From contig NC_037590.1 of assembly GCF_003073045.1 (NCBI RefSeq), positions 27,120,449 to 27,184,448 on the forward strand: a stretch of 64,000 nt of DNA, read 5' to 3'. The translations under genes and the position numbers were made by a program. Source of the stretch: Pomacea canaliculata (Eukaryota > Mollusca > Gastropoda > Architaenioglossa > Ampullariidae). The notes below the pieces were generated by a model. It was not told where the DNA came from. It saw only the letters and a program-made list of their open reading frames with translations, and did no database searches. Below, piece by piece: positions 1-13,949 of the stretch (positions within the stretch are counted from its first letter, which is position 1; every line of letters starts with the position of its first letter).

Positions 1-827
1 CACTCTAACGCTTCATCATCAGCAGTTGTCTGGTCGCAGACACAGAGCTCGAGGCTGGTAGATAAGCGTTGGTCCTTGTTAGGCGCTGTTCGCTCGAGAC
101 AGCAGTCCGGCCAATAGGACGAGAGAGACATGAGGTGGCACATGTTTAGTGCCAGAGCACTCTACGGCGTTCATCGAGACAGCATCAAGCAGTTGTCTGG
201 TCGCAGACACAGAGCTCGAGGCTGTAGATAAGCGTTGGTCCTTGTTAGGCGCTGTGTCCTCGAGACAGCAGTCCGGCCAATAGGACAAGAGAGACATGGG
301 GTGGCACATGTTAGTGCCAGAGCACTCTACGCTTCATCATCAGCAGTTGTCTGGTCACAGACACAGAGCTCGAGGCTGGTAGATAAGCGTTGGTCCTTGT
401 TAGGCGCTGTTCAGCTCGAGACAGCAGTGCGGCCTATAGGACGAGAGAGACATGAGGTGGCACATGTTAGTGCCAGAGCACTCTACGCTTCATCATCAGC
501 AGTTGTCTGGTCGCAGACACAGAGCTCGAGGCTGGTAGATAAGCGTTGGTCCTTGTTAGGCGCTGTTCAGCTCGAGACAGCAGTGCGGCCTATAGGACGA
601 GAGAGACATGAGGTGGCACATGTTAGTGCCAGAGCACTCTACGCTTCATCATCAGCAGTTGTCTGGTCGCAGACACAGAGCCCGAGGCTGGTAGATAAGC
701 GTTGGTCCTTGTTAGGCGCTGTTCAGCTCGAGACAGCAGTGCGGCCTATATATAGGACGAGAGAGACATGAGGTGGCACATGTTAGTGCCAGAGCACTCT
801 ACGCTTCATCATCAGCAGTTGTCTGGT
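1..827. repeat. 156-bp tandem satellite, about 5.3 copies, open at the left edge
   Basis: Near-identical units recur; the CTCGAGACAGCAG block begins at 415, 571 and 727, exactly 156 bp apart. The two leftmost copies are more diverged, with a small rearrangement near 165-195. The array breaks off at 827 inside a unit and runs into pyrimidine-rich DNA. Because 156 is a multiple of three, one frame stays open for about 178 codons with a repeated 52-residue peptide. I read that as a by-product of the period, not a gene. The array starts before base 1, so its full length is unknown. Confidence 0.93.
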
Positions 828-1075
828 CATCTCTTTTTTCTGTTCCTTCTATTCTTATTCCTATTCTTTTCTCTCTCTCTCATTCGTATCCTTTAGCATC
901 ACTCCTTCCTATAATCTCCTGTCCTTACCTACTATCTCCCCTCTCCATGTCTTCATTCTTGTAACCCCTCTTTTCATTCTCCCACCATTCCTGCACCCTT
1001 CGTCGTTTCTCTTCCCTTTTCACTCTCATTTTCCCCAGTCTCTCCCCCCTACCTCCAATCCATTCTGGTCTGGGA
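828..1075 (+). repeat. Pyrimidine-rich low-complexity tract
   Basis: The plus strand is dominated by T and C (CTCTCTCTC, TTCCTTCT, CCCTTTTC) with few purines. No gene is visible. It separates the 156-bp satellite from the ~460-bp tandem units. Confidence 0.7.
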
Positions 1076-1119
1076 CTGGCTTGAAAACAGCCAGGAGGAA
1101 GCAGCTACCATCGTCGTGA

Positions 1120-2130
1120 GCTCATGACTACGGCAACCACACCATCGACCTCAACAACAACTAGCCAGGAGAGGACAGCGACTACACCGACCAACACAGA
1201 CTCGGTTAACTGCGCTCAGTGACCACGCCAGAACAACAGCGGCTACCAAACAGTTGTATTAACAAGGTACACCGGCATCGTAGTTTTCAAAACAAACTTA
1301 TTGTCCGTCTACCCTTGGTAAATCGAGATGACCACGATAATGAACCCACTTCAGTTTGTCGATAAAGTGAAACACGTTTCGCATACAGAGTATTATGATG
1401 GCATCCGATTTATTTTGTTAACAACAGTCATTTCGGACTAAAGAGATTTCTAATTGTTTGACACACTCCGCTTACTTTTTAACAGTTTCCTGTTCGTCAC
1501 ACCGACCAAAGTGTTCTTGACTAAGGGCACTGGATAAGACAAGAGTGGGGGGCTCTACTGATGGCTCTACCTAATGCTGCACGTGACTACGACTGTCAAC
1601 TGACACCAACAACATGTGGCTAGGAAGGACAGCGACTTTGTCCACCAAGACATCAACGATCACCTGACACGGATTATGGCGGCCAGTGACCACGCCGAGT
1701 AAAGCAACAGAGGCTACCAGGATTACTTACAGGGTACATCAGCATCTTGTTTACAAAACTAAATGTATTTCTCCTCCCTTAATAATCTTTTCGTTGAGGC
1801 AGCAAAAGATAAAAGAAACAATTGCAACTTACACTAAACATGTTATTGCATACAGAGTATTACGATGGTATTCCCTTATTGTGTTTTTCTGTAAGAGATA
1901 TCTTATTGTTTTGACACACTGTGTTGTTACAGTTTCCCTGTCGTTACTCTACCAACTATTTCTCGACTAATGAGACTGGATTAACAGACTGGCATGACCA
2001 CCACTGCCATCAACGTGGTCAGCTGATGTTGCTCGGTGACTACGACGATCACACCATCGACCTCAACAACAGCTGGCTTGGAAAGGACAGCGACTACGCC
2101 GAACAAACCAACGGCGGCTAACCAGGGATG
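1120..2130. repeat. Diverged tandem duplication, ~460-bp unit, about 2.2 copies
   Basis: Three diverged copies follow each other. The anchor GGACAGCGACT is at about 1173, 1627 and 2085; GTGACCACGCC is at 1219 and 1686; GCATACAGAGTATTA is at 1381 and 1848. The spacings are 454-467 bp. The block CACACCATCGACCTCAACAA occurs in the first and third copies. The third copy is partial and stops where the CTCACT array begins. No coding function is evident. This looks like an older satellite than the 156-bp one. Confidence 0.82.
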
Positions 2131-2149
2131 TATTCCTTTCTATTCCGTG

Positions 2150-5100
2150 CAGTGTTCTCTCTCTCTCTCACTCTCTCACTCATCTCTCACTCACTCACTC
2201 TCACTCACTCTCTCAGTCTCACTCTCACACTCTCTCTCACTCACTCTCTCACTCACTCTCTCACTCACTCTCTCTCACTCTCACCTCACTCTCACACTCA
2301 CTCACTCTCACTCACTCACTCTCTCTCACTCTCTCACTCTCACTCTCACTCACTCTCACACTCACTCCGCTCACACTACTCACTCACTCTCTCACTCACT
2401 CTCCTCACTCTCACACTCACTCACTCTCTCACACTCACTCACTCTCACTCACTCTCACTCTCACGCTCACACTCACTCTCACTCTCACAACTCACCTCTC
2501 AACTCACTCTCACTCACTCTCACACTCTCACTCACTCTCTCACACTCACTCTCACACTCACACTCACTCACTCTCATCTCACTCACCTCTCACTCACACT
2601 CACTCTCACTCAATCACACTCACCTCACACTCACTCTCACTCACTCTCAATCATCTCACACTCACTCACTTCACTCTCACACACTCCCTCACTCACTCAC
2701 ACTCACTCTCTCTAGACTCACACTCACTCCACTCACTCTGTCACTCACTCCACTCACTCACACTCACTCTCTCACACTCACTCACTCACACTCACTCTCT
2801 CACTTCACACTCTCTCACACTCACTCTCACTCACTCTCACTCACTCACACACTCTCACACTCTCAACTCACTCCTCTCACACTACACTCACTCTCACTCA
2901 CGCACTCTCTCACACTCTCACACTCACTCACTCTCACTCTCACTCACTCTCACTCTCAACACTCACTCACTCACTCACTCACGTCTCACCTCACTCTACT
3001 CACTCTTCACTCCACTCTCACATACTCTCAGTCACTCTCTCACTCTCACTCACTCACTCACTCACACTCTCACTCTCCACACTCACCTCACACTCACTCA
3101 CACTCACTCTCACACTCACTCACTCTCACTCACTCTCTCACACTCACTAACTGCCACTCCACTCACACTCTCACACACTCTCAACACTCTCACTCACTCT
3201 CACTCACTCACACTCCCCCACTCTCTCACGACCACTCTCACACTCACTCACTCTTCACCACACTCACACTCTCTCACTCACTCTCGTCACACTCACTCTC
3301 TCTCACTCTCACACCTCTCACACACTCTCACTCTTTCAACACCCTCACCTCACTCACACTCTGAACACTTCACTAACTCTCTCACACTCACTCACTCTCA
3401 CTCACACTCACTCTCTGTCTCACACTCACACTCACTCTCACTCTCACACTATCACCACACTCACACCTCACTCATTACTCACTCACACTCACTCTCTTCA
3501 CTCACTCACTCACTGCACTCTCACTCACTCACTCACTCTCACTCTCACTCACCTCTCACACAACACTCACTCACACTCTCATCTCACCTCACTCACGCAC
3601 TCACACTCCACTCTCACTCACTCACTCACTCATCCACTCACTCACTGCCAACTCTCTCACTCACACTGCACTCACTCTCATTCCTCCACTCACTCCACTC
3701 ACTCCATGACTCACACTCACTCAACTCCTCTCACTCAGTCTCACACACTCTCACTTCTCACACTCTCTCTCACTCACTCCCTCACACTCACTGCACTCAC
3801 ACTCACTCACTCACACTCACTCTCGCACTCCACTCACTCCCTCACACTCACACTCCTCACATCACTGCTCTCACTCACTCACTCACTCACTCACTCACTC
3901 TCACTCACTCTCACACTCCACTCTCTCTCACCACTCACTCTCTCACACTCACTCACACTCACTCACTCTACTCTCACTCACTCTCACTCACTCACTCTCC
4001 TCACTCACACTCACCCCCTCCACACACTCACCTCCTCACTCACACTCTCACACTCACAACTCACACACTCTCACTCACTCACTCTCACACACTCTCACTC
4101 AACTCACACTCACTCACCTCACACTCTCACTCACACTCTCTTCTCTCACTCACCTCACACTCACTCTCACTCCAACTCACTCAACTCACTCATCACACTC
4201 TCACTCACTCTCACGTCTCACTCACACTCACTCACTCTCACTCTCACACACTCACTCATCTCACACTCACTCACTCCACTCTCACTCACTCTCACTCACT
4301 CTCTCACACTCACTCTCACACTCTCACTCACACTCTCTCACTCACTCACACTCTCACACTCACTACACTCACTCACTCACACTCCTCAGCTCTCACTCTC
4401 ACTCCTCTCACACTCACTCCTCTCACTCTCTCACTCATCTCACTCTCACTCTCTACACTCCTCTTCTCTCACTCACTCACACTCACTCTCACTCACTCAC
4501 TCACTCACTTCTCCACTCTCACTCTCTCACACTCACTTCACTCACTGCTCACTCACTCACTCACTCACTCTCTCACCTGTCACTCACTCACTCACTTCAC
4601 ACTCTCACTCACGCACTCTCACTCACTCGACCTCTCACTCACTCTACTCACTCTCACACTCACTCAATCACACTCACTCACTCACTCTCACCTCGCACTC
4701 ACTCCCACTCACACTCACACACTCTCACTCTCACTCACTCACTCACACTCTCACTCAGCTCACACACACACTCACACTCACACTCACCCTCACTCACACT
4801 CACTCTCTGTCTCACTCCACACTCATCACACACTCACTCACTCACTCTCTCACACTCTCACACACTTTCTTACTCACATCTCACACACTCACACTCTCTC
4901 ACATTCCTTCTCACTCACACACTCTCACTCTCTCACATCCTCACTTCTCACACACACTCTACTCATCCACTCTCTCAACTGACTCTCTCACTCACTCACT
5001 CTCATCACACACGTGCACGACTCACTCTCTCACACTCACTGCACGACCACACTCACCTCACTTCTCACTCATCACACTCACTCTGCTCACTCACACTCTC

Positions 5101-8100
5101 ACTCTCAACACACGTCACCTTCACATCACTCTCACTCCTCACTCATCACTCTCTCACTCATACTCACTTCTCTCAACTCTCACCACTCTCACTCTCACAT
5201 CACTCACTCACGAACTCACCTCAGACTCACACATCACTCTCACTCTCACACCTCACACTCACTTTCACTCACTCACACTCACTCTCACACTCACACTCAC
5301 TCACTCTCACACTCACTCACACCCCACCACTCCACACTCTACTCAACTCTCACACACTCTCACTCCTCACTCTCACCACTCACCACCTACTCCACACTCA
5401 CACTCTCACTTCCACTCACGTCACCCACCTCAACTCCTCTCACTCACTCACTCACTCACTCACTCACTCACTCACTCACACTCACACTCACTTCACTCAC
5501 TCCACTCACTCACACTCACACTCCCACTACCATCTCACCTCACTCTCTACACTCTCACACACACTCCGTCCACCTCACACTCCACATTCACTCACCGTCA
5601 CTCACACTCACTCTGCACTCACCACTCCACTCACACTCCACTCACACACCACTCTCACACTACACTCACTCTCACTCAACTCCTCACACTCACTCACTCT
5701 CACTCAACTTCACTCACTACCACTCTCAACCTCATCACTCTCACTCAACTCACTCTCCAACTCACTCACTCTCACCACTCTCACACTCTCACTCTACTCA
5801 ACTCACTCTCACACCCCACTCACTCACACTCTCATCACACTCTCAACCACTCTCTCTCACTCCTCACACACTCTCTAAACACTCTCACTCACTCTCACCT
5901 CACTCAACACTCACTACACACTACTCACTCACTACTCCTCTCTCTACACTTCACTCACTCTCACTGACTCTCCCTCACACACCACATCTCAATCGATCAC
6001 TCTACCTCCTCACATCACTCCTCACGCTCACGCTCACTACTCTCACACTCATCTCCACTCTCTCCACACATCTCACTCACTCTCACCTCACTCTCCACAC
6101 TCCTCAACTCTCACACTCTCACTCTCTCTCTCACCCACTCAATACTCACACTCACTCTCACTCACTCACTACACTCACTCCACTCACTCACATCACACTC
6201 ACTCTCTCACACTCACTGCACCCTCTCACTGACTCACTACCCTACCACACTCTCTAACTCGATTCACTCTCACTCTCTCACACTCCTCTCAACTCTACTC
6301 TCACTACACTCTCTCCACTCTCACTCACTCTCACTCTCACACTCCACTTCTCCACACTCACTCACTCTCTCACTCTCATCACTCACATTATCACTCTGAC
6401 TCTCACTCACTCAAACTGATCTATCACTCACTCACTCTCTCAGCACTCTCACACTCACTTGTTTTACTCACTCAACCACTCTCACACACACACTCCTCAC
6501 TCACCTCTCACTCTTACTCACTCACACACCCCTCACTCACCCTCTCACTCACTCTCTAACACTCACTCACACCTCACTCACTCTCCACTCACACTCTCAC
6601 ACACTCTCACTCACACTCACACTCTCACGACTCTTACAACTCACCTCTCACACTCACTCACTCACGTCTCTCACTCACTCATCACTCACTGCCTCTCACT
6701 CACTCTCTCACACTCAAACAGCACTCTCACACTCACTCTCACACTCGTCACTCACCTCACTCTCACTCACTCACTCACACACACTCACTCACTCTCACAC
6801 TTCACTCACTCTCACACACTCACATCCTCTCTCCACACTCTCACTCTACACAACTCTTTCACTCACTCTCCCCTCACTCACTCACTTCACTCTCTCACTC
6901 AACCTCACACTCACTCTCACACCTCACTCTCACTCTCAAGCTCACTCACACCACTCACACTCATCTCGTCACTCTCTCACCTCACTGCACTCAACTACTC
7001 ACTCTTCACACTCACTCACACTCACTCTCTCACACTCACTCACTTCACTGACTCTCTCATCCTACCACATCTCACACCCACTCACTCACACTCCTCCCAT
7101 CACCTCACACCCCACTCACTTCAATTTCAACTCACTCTCACATCACTCACTCACACCTGCTCACTCACCCACTCACACTCAATCTTCACACTACCTCTCA
7201 CCCACTCACACTCACTCTCACTCACTCCTCAACTCACTCTCACTACTCTCTCACAACTCCAACTCTCACCCTCTCACTCACTCTCTTCACTCTCACACTC
7301 CTTTACACTCCACTACTCTCCTAACACTCTGAAAATCTCACTCCACTCTCAACACACTTCTCCACTCACTCTCACTCACTCTCACCTCACACCCACCTTC
7401 TCTCTCACTCGCATCATCACATTCTCAAGCCACTCAACCTCCTCCTCTCACACTGCACGCACTCTCACCCATCACTCACTCTCACACTACTCAACTCTCT
7501 TCACGTCTCACACAACTCTCTAAGCACTCTCACTCACTCCTCTCACTCTACTCACACCCACTCACACACACTCACTCTCAATCTCACTCCCTCACCTCTC
7601 AACTGACTTCTCACAGCTACCAACTACATCTTCACTCTCACATCACTCACACTCACTCCACTCACTCACCTCACTCACACCACTCTCACACTCAACACTC
7701 CCACACTCAACCACTCACTCACTCTCACTGCACATCACTCTCTCACTCTACTCCTCACTCACTCACTCTCCACAACTCACACTCACTCACTCTCACTACA
7801 TCCCACACTCACTCTCACTACTACTCACTTCCTCACTCACTTCAAACTCTCAACACCCACTCACTTCACTCTCACTCATTCTCCACTCACTCCTCACACT
7901 CTCACTCCTCTCTCACCACTCTCCGACATTCTCTACTCACTCTTCACACTCCATCTACTCTCACATCTCTCACTCTCACTACCACTCTTACACTCAACTC
8001 ACCACTGAACCTCTCACTCACTTTCCACACCACTCACTCCACCCACTCTCTCACGCTCACTCACTACATCACACACCACTCACCTCACACTCTCATCTCA

Positions 8101-11100
8101 ACCCTCCTCTCACTCCTCTCTCACACCACTCTTAAACACTCTCACCACTCTCTCACTCACACACTCACTTCACACACTCACACATCCATCTCTCCATCCT
8201 CACCCTCCTAAACTGACTCTCCCACACTAACCCACATCACACTCACTCATTCACTCTATCACTCACTCCTCACACCTCTCAACACTACCCACCACACTCT
8301 CACTCCACGTCACTCATCTCAACACCTCTCACTCAATTACCACCTCACACTCTCCACTCACTCTCTCAACATCACTCACTCACCTCACCTCAACTCACCT
8401 CACACTCACATCTCACTCATCACACTCTCTCCACTCCACTCACTCTCCCACTCCTCACACTCACTCATCTCACTCACTTACATCACTCTTCAACACCCCA
8501 CTCACTCCACTCTCACTCACTCCCTTCACACACTCTCACTCACTCTCACACCCCCTAAACACTTTCCACTCCCACCTCTCACTCACTCCTCCACTACTCC
8601 CTCACACTCTCACTCACTACCCTCTCTCACTCACCTCACATCACCTCACACTACTCTTCACTCACCTCTCCACTCACTCACTCCTCCACTCCACTCCACA
8701 ACCTCACAACTCAACACTGCTCGACGCTAACTCATCACTTTTTCACTCACTTTCCATCTCTCTACCACTGGCCGGAGCATTACTCCCACTTCTTCACACC
8801 ACTCTCTCACTCTTATCTCTCACTCTTATCCTCACATCTCTCTCGTTGTGTGGTGGTTTTTTGTCACTAGCGTGCAGTTCTCACATGCACACTTCTCACT
8901 GTCGATTTCCTTACTCACTCCACAACTACAACTCCTTCTTGTTTTTCACGTTCTATCATCTTACGGTTTACTCGATCATCTGTTTCTCGGCGTTCCACTT
9001 TGTTGCACCGTGCCTACGGTGTATTGAGCTCTCCTAATCGGCTTGCTCGGACAGGCACTGACTCTCTAACACTCTCTCACTCTCCACTGCCACATCAGCA
9101 CTACTCACTCTCGACTCAGCAAACACCCCATCTTCTTCTCACACTCAGCTTTGGTGTGGGGTTTGATATGCGTGGACTTCTCACTGACTCTCCTCACACT
9201 ACCACGACTCACACTTCACTCATGCCACTCTCTCACTGCTCACCCTCAACTACTCACTTGCTCTCGACTCTTCAGCGTCACTGCAACCACTCTACACTCA
9301 CTCTCAACACTCACTCAACTCTCACAACTCCACTCTCACGACTCACTCCACTCTGCACTCATTAACTCACTCTCCACACCGCACTCACTCACACTCCCCT
9401 CCTCTCACACACTCTCAGCATCACTCTCAACACACCCCTAACACTTTCACTCACCTCACTCAACTCTCTTCTCACCACTTCTGTCACACTCACTCCACTC
9501 TCTCCACACCACTACACTCTCACACTCACTCTCCACCACTCACTCTCTCACTCATACTCACTCTTCACTCTCACTCACTCACTCTCACAAGCTCACTCTC
9601 CCCATTCACTCACTCACACTCACTGACTCTCACTCACATTACTCACTCTCACACCCACTCACTCACCCTCTCCTTCATTTCTCTACACTCCTAACTCTCA
9701 CACACTCTCCTAATCATCTCCACTACTCTCACTCTTACACACTCTCACTCACTCTCACTCAGCTCTCACCTCACATCACCTTACACTCACTCACTCCTCA
9801 CTCTCAACTCACCTCACATTCGACTCACTCTCACTCACATCTCTCAGACACTCACACACTCTCACTCACTCTTCACCCACGACTCATCACTCTCACTCAC
9901 TTATTACTCCACCCTCAACTCACTCACACTGTTCACTCACAACTCACTGTCACTCTCTCACACCTCCTCTTACACACTCTCACTCTCACCCTCTTCTCAC
10001 ACCCTCTACACCTCATCCACTCTCAACCTCACTCACTCTTACTCACTCACACTCACTCTCAACACTCACTCACTCTCACTCACTGTACTCATCTCACACC
10101 CACTAAACTGCACACTCTCACTCACCTCTCCACACTCAAACTCATTTCACTCACTCTCACTCACTCCACTTCTCCTCAACACTCACATCACAGCTCACTT
10201 CCCCTCACCTCCTTCACGACTCACGTTCACACTCCACTCTCACGATGCACTTCAACCTCACTCTCTCACACTCCAACCCTCTCTCAATCTCCGACACTCA
10301 GTTCTCACATTCAGCTCACTCTCACTGTCACATCTCTCACACTCAACACACTCTCACTCACTCTTTCACACTCATCACTCTCACTCACTAATTCCACACT
10401 CATCTCACTCACTCACTCAATCACTCACTCACTCCACTCGCTCTCCTCTCCAACTCCTCACTCTACTACACTCATCACTCTCCACTCACTTCACCTCTCT
10501 CACACTCTATCCTCACTCACTCACTCCCACACATCACTCACTCACTCCACACTCCACTCTCACACTACACTCTCAACACCACTCTCAGACACTCACAAAC
10601 TCACTCACACTCTCTCACACTCACTGCACTTCACGACTCACCACTCACACTCAACTCGTCACAACTCAACTCTCACATCACCACTCACTCTCACTCACTC
10701 CAGTCACTCTCGACACTCACGTCACTCTCACTCACTTACTCACTCTTCGACACCCACTCACCCTCACCCACTCATCTCACACACTCTCACTCACCACTCA
10801 CTCACACACTCTCTAAAACACTCACTCACTCTCATCTCACTACACTCTCACCACTTCTCACACTCATCACTCTCACCACTCTCTCACTCTCACTCCACTC
10901 ACTCACTCACTCTCACTACTCTCTACACTCCACACTCCCACTCACTCTCTCACTACTCTCACACTCACTCACACTCACTCTCACTCACTCCTCTCACACT
11001 TCACTCTTACACACTCTCACTCACTCCTCACTCACTCTAAACTCTCTCTCCACTCACTCACTCTCACAACCTCACTCACTCATCACTCTGCACTACACTC

Positions 11101-12780
11101 ACAACTCACTACTCTCACTCTCACTCACTACTCCTCTCACACTCACTCTCACACTCACTCCTCACTCTCACACTCACTTCACACTCACTCACGTCACACT
11201 CTCACTCACTCTCACACACTCTCACTCACTCTCACAACAACCCCTAACACCTTTCATCACTCTACTCCTCTACTCACTTCTCTCACACTCCACTAACACT
11301 CACTTCTCTCCTCTCTCTCACTACATCACACTCACTCCCACTTCACTCACTTCACTTACTCACACCTTACTCCTCACTCACTCTCTCAACACTCACTCTC
11401 TCACACTTCACACTCTCACCACACTTACAATCACTCTCTCAGCTCAACTCCCTCATTCTCACTCACACTCACTCTCTCACACTCGACACACTCTACTCAC
11501 TCTCACTACCACTCCTCTCACACTCACTCTCTACTTCTCACTCACTTCTCACTCACTCACACCCACGGTTGCACGTCACTCTCACGTCACTCTCCACTCA
11601 CATCACTCACTCACTTACTCACGTCTTCACATTCCCACTCACTCACAACTGCTCACTGCACTTCTCTCTCACACGTTCATCTTCTTGACACACTCTCACT
11701 CACGTCACACACTCTCTAACACTCTCACTCACTCTCCTCACACTCCACTCAACACACACTCACTCACTCACACTCACTCTCTCACTCACTCACACACACC
11801 ACACTAACTTCACTCACTCACACTCACTCACTCTCACTCACTCACTCTCTCTACAGCTCATCTTCTTCTCTATGCTCACTCTCTCATGCTCTCTCTCACA
11901 CTCACATCTCTCCAACTCACTGCTCACTTCCTCAACACTCTCATCACTCTCACTCTTCACACACTCTCAACTTCCCATCACTCTCACTCACTCTCACTCA
12001 CTCTCACTCACTCTCACTCAACTTAACACTCACTCTCTCTCACACTCAATACCGCACTCACTCACGTCTCACTCACTTACTGCTCACTCACTCTCTCACA
12101 CCAACCACTCTCACTCACACTCCTCTCTCACACTCACTCTTACACTCACAAACTCTCACTCAACTTTCTCGAACACAACTCTCTCTCACTCACTCCACTC
12201 TCTCTGCACTCACTCTCTCTTCATTGCACTTCCCAATCACTCTCTTACACTTCCTCACTCTTCACACTCACTCACTCACATTCTCTCAACTCTAAAACCT
12301 CACACCTCTCACTCTACTCTCACTCTCTCACAGCTCTCACTCTCACACACTCTCACTCAACGTCTCGACTCCTCTCTCACACTTCACCCACTCTCGACAC
12401 ACTCTCACACACTCTCACTCAACTCTCACACCTCCTACTCTCACTCACTCATCACCCTCACTCACTCTCACTGCACTTCCACGTTTCATCTTCTCTATCT
12501 ATGCTGGCGATGCTCGAGATCTCTGCGTGCGTCTGCGTTCGACACTTTCACTCACGATCACGTCTCACTCACTCCTCACTCACTCTTCTCACACTCACCC
12601 AACTCAACTCACTTCTCGACTCCTCAACAACACTCTCACTCACACTCACTCTCTCACACTCACTCACTCTCACACTAACTCACTACTCTCACTCACTTTC
12701 TCTCACATCACACTTCTCAACTTCACTCTATCACACTCCACACTCACACCTCTCAACTCACAGTCTCTCTCACTTCACTC
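2150..12780 (+). repeat. ~10.6-kb degenerate CACT/CTCACT array
   Basis: The plus strand is almost entirely CACT, CTCACT and CACTCTCACT words with irregular single-base changes, and almost no G, so strand asymmetry is extreme. All three plus frames stay open for long stretches (for example 3706-5967) and read Ser, His, Leu and Thr. This is a property of the repeat and not of genes. A recurring variant with CTAACACT supplies most stop codons (near 6551, 9435 and 11709). Unique-looking islands interrupt it at about 8720-9180 and 12480-12560. Copy number and fine structure cannot be trusted without long-read support. Confidence 0.95.
8720..9180. other. Non-repetitive island inside the CTCACT array
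   Basis: Around 8765-9060 the sequence gains G and loses the CACT rhythm (for example GGCCGGAGCATTACTCCC near 8770 and GTGCCTACGGTGTATTGAGC near 9009), then returns to the array. I recognise no gene or element in it. It could be the remnant of an insertion or of a sequence that predates array growth. Confidence 0.6.
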
Positions 12781-12799
12781 AATGGTATCTTAATGATGT

Positions 12800-13135
12800 A
12801 AATTTCCCGCAGCGAGATACTGGGAGAGAACGAAACCAACAGCCTGAAATAGAGAGGAAATGCTGCCGGAGATAGATGGGGTTGGCTGACCACCCTAAGG
12901 AATACAACACCGCCAACGTCACAAGAAGTCGCTGACATGGAACCCCCAGGGAAAGAGAAGCGAGGAAGGCGAGAAACACCTTGGAGACGGGACCTCGCGC
13001 CGACACCAAAGCTCACCGGATTTGGATGGGGTCAGCTGGTGCGGTAAGCCCAGGACAGGAGGCGTTTGGACGGGCGGTTCGCGATGGCCTATGCACCAGG
13101 ATGGGGGCGAAGCGGGCATAACTGACTGACTGAAG
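12800..13135 (+). mobile_element. 3'-end relic of a non-LTR retrotransposon (LINE), reverse-transcriptase C-terminus
   Basis: In one plus frame the translation reads RWGWLTTLRN, then PPGKEKRGRRETPWRRDL, then GFGWGQLVR, an in-frame TAA, AQDRRR and a final TGA near 13123. From family knowledge this is the C-terminal tail of LINE endonuclease-reverse transcriptases (pattern TWRRDL-x(n)-TWGQL-x(2)-LAQDR-x-WR). The internal stop and 5' truncation show it is dead. It directly abuts the end of the CTCACT array. The LINE clade cannot be assigned from this short tail. Confidence 0.8.
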
Positions 13136-13139
13136 TATG

Positions 13140-13530
13140 TATTGAGAACTTAAGAAGGGAAATGGGAAAAGGCAAGGCAAAATCCCAGAATGTCATCGGC
13201 AGTGAAAAAGCAGTTGGAAGTGAATCAATACATCGTCTGCAACCCCTACAAAACATTAAAGGACCATGTGCAATATATTCTCTCACGATCTTTCTTATCG
13301 TGCTTATAAGGTATTTTATTCATTAAATAGATGTATATTGATTATCAAGTGGGGAGTCACACAGTCCTAGACAAAGTCTGATGAAATTATTGAACACAAA
13401 GGAATAACATCTTAAGATAATGGTACTTTAAGTCATGTGTGATAATGGTGTGTTCATGTTTTTCTCTTGTTCAACCAAAGGAACTGCTGTTGAAATAAAT
13501 GCAAATCAAACTAATTATTGTTGTTGTAAC
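13140..13530. other. Intergenic or intronic, nothing recognised
   Basis: AT-rich DNA between the LINE relic and the candidate terminal exon. No splice-bounded frame or repeat is visible. Confidence 0.5.
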
Positions 13531-13532
13531 AG

Positions 13533-13597
13533 ATGGCCGAAGATTGCCCAACATCTTAAAGAAGGCTAAAGGCAAATCACTCAACTTCAGATGTTAG
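13533..13597 (+). CDS. Candidate 3'-terminal coding exon of an unidentified gene
   Basis: A pyrimidine- and T-rich tract ending TTGTTGTAACAG is followed by 21 codons reading GRRLPNILKKAKGKSLNFRC and then TAG. A tandem AATAAA/ATTAAA poly(A) signal lies about 325 bp downstream at 13923-13935, as expected for a short 3' UTR. The peptide is basic and protein-like, but I do not recognise the family. If real, the upstream exons must lie left of the LINE relic and possibly left of the 10.6-kb array, which would make the array intronic. This is inference from splice-site and poly(A) context only. Confidence 0.33.
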
Positions 13598-13919
13598 TAA
13601 GTGCTGATTATATTATGCCGTTGCGTTTATCCTTATATCGCATGGCCCGGCAGCGTGTCAGAGTGCGTGAGTCTAACTGTAGGACCAGTGCAGTGTGTTA
13701 AATTTTTGTGTTGTTTCCATTGTTTGTAGAATTTGGGAGTTAGTGTCTTTGGCTGATATACTGCAGGTTTTTGTTTATTGATTAATCGCATGTGAATGAC
13801 CAGTGCCTTCAGCCACTGATTTTGTTTGTATAGGCCTGTACTTCACCTGCAAGATAAGAAACTTGAATTCTTTGTAAGTTTGTGAATCATGAGATGAAGG
13901 GGGAAGGTTTTGAAAAGCT

Positions 13920-13936
13920 TGCAAATAAAATTAAAT
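13920..13936 (+). terminator. Candidate poly(A) signals AATAAA and ATTAAA
   Basis: The sequence GCAAATAAAATTAAATG carries overlapping canonical and variant polyadenylation hexamers. It lies 325 bp after the stop of the candidate terminal exon at 13533-13597. Confidence 0.35.
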
Positions 13937-13949
13937 GAGTTTCAGTTGC

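Noticed and set aside
2036..7523. Very long plus-strand open frames (up to 753 codons) made of Ser, His, Leu and Thr
   Set aside because: They are read from CACT/CTCACT repeats, stay open in all frames because stop codons need rare bases, and show no domain, splice or codon signal.
2150..12780. Periodic array considered as a CRISPR-like structure
   Set aside because: There is no constant repeat with unique spacers, and the context is a metazoan nuclear genome.
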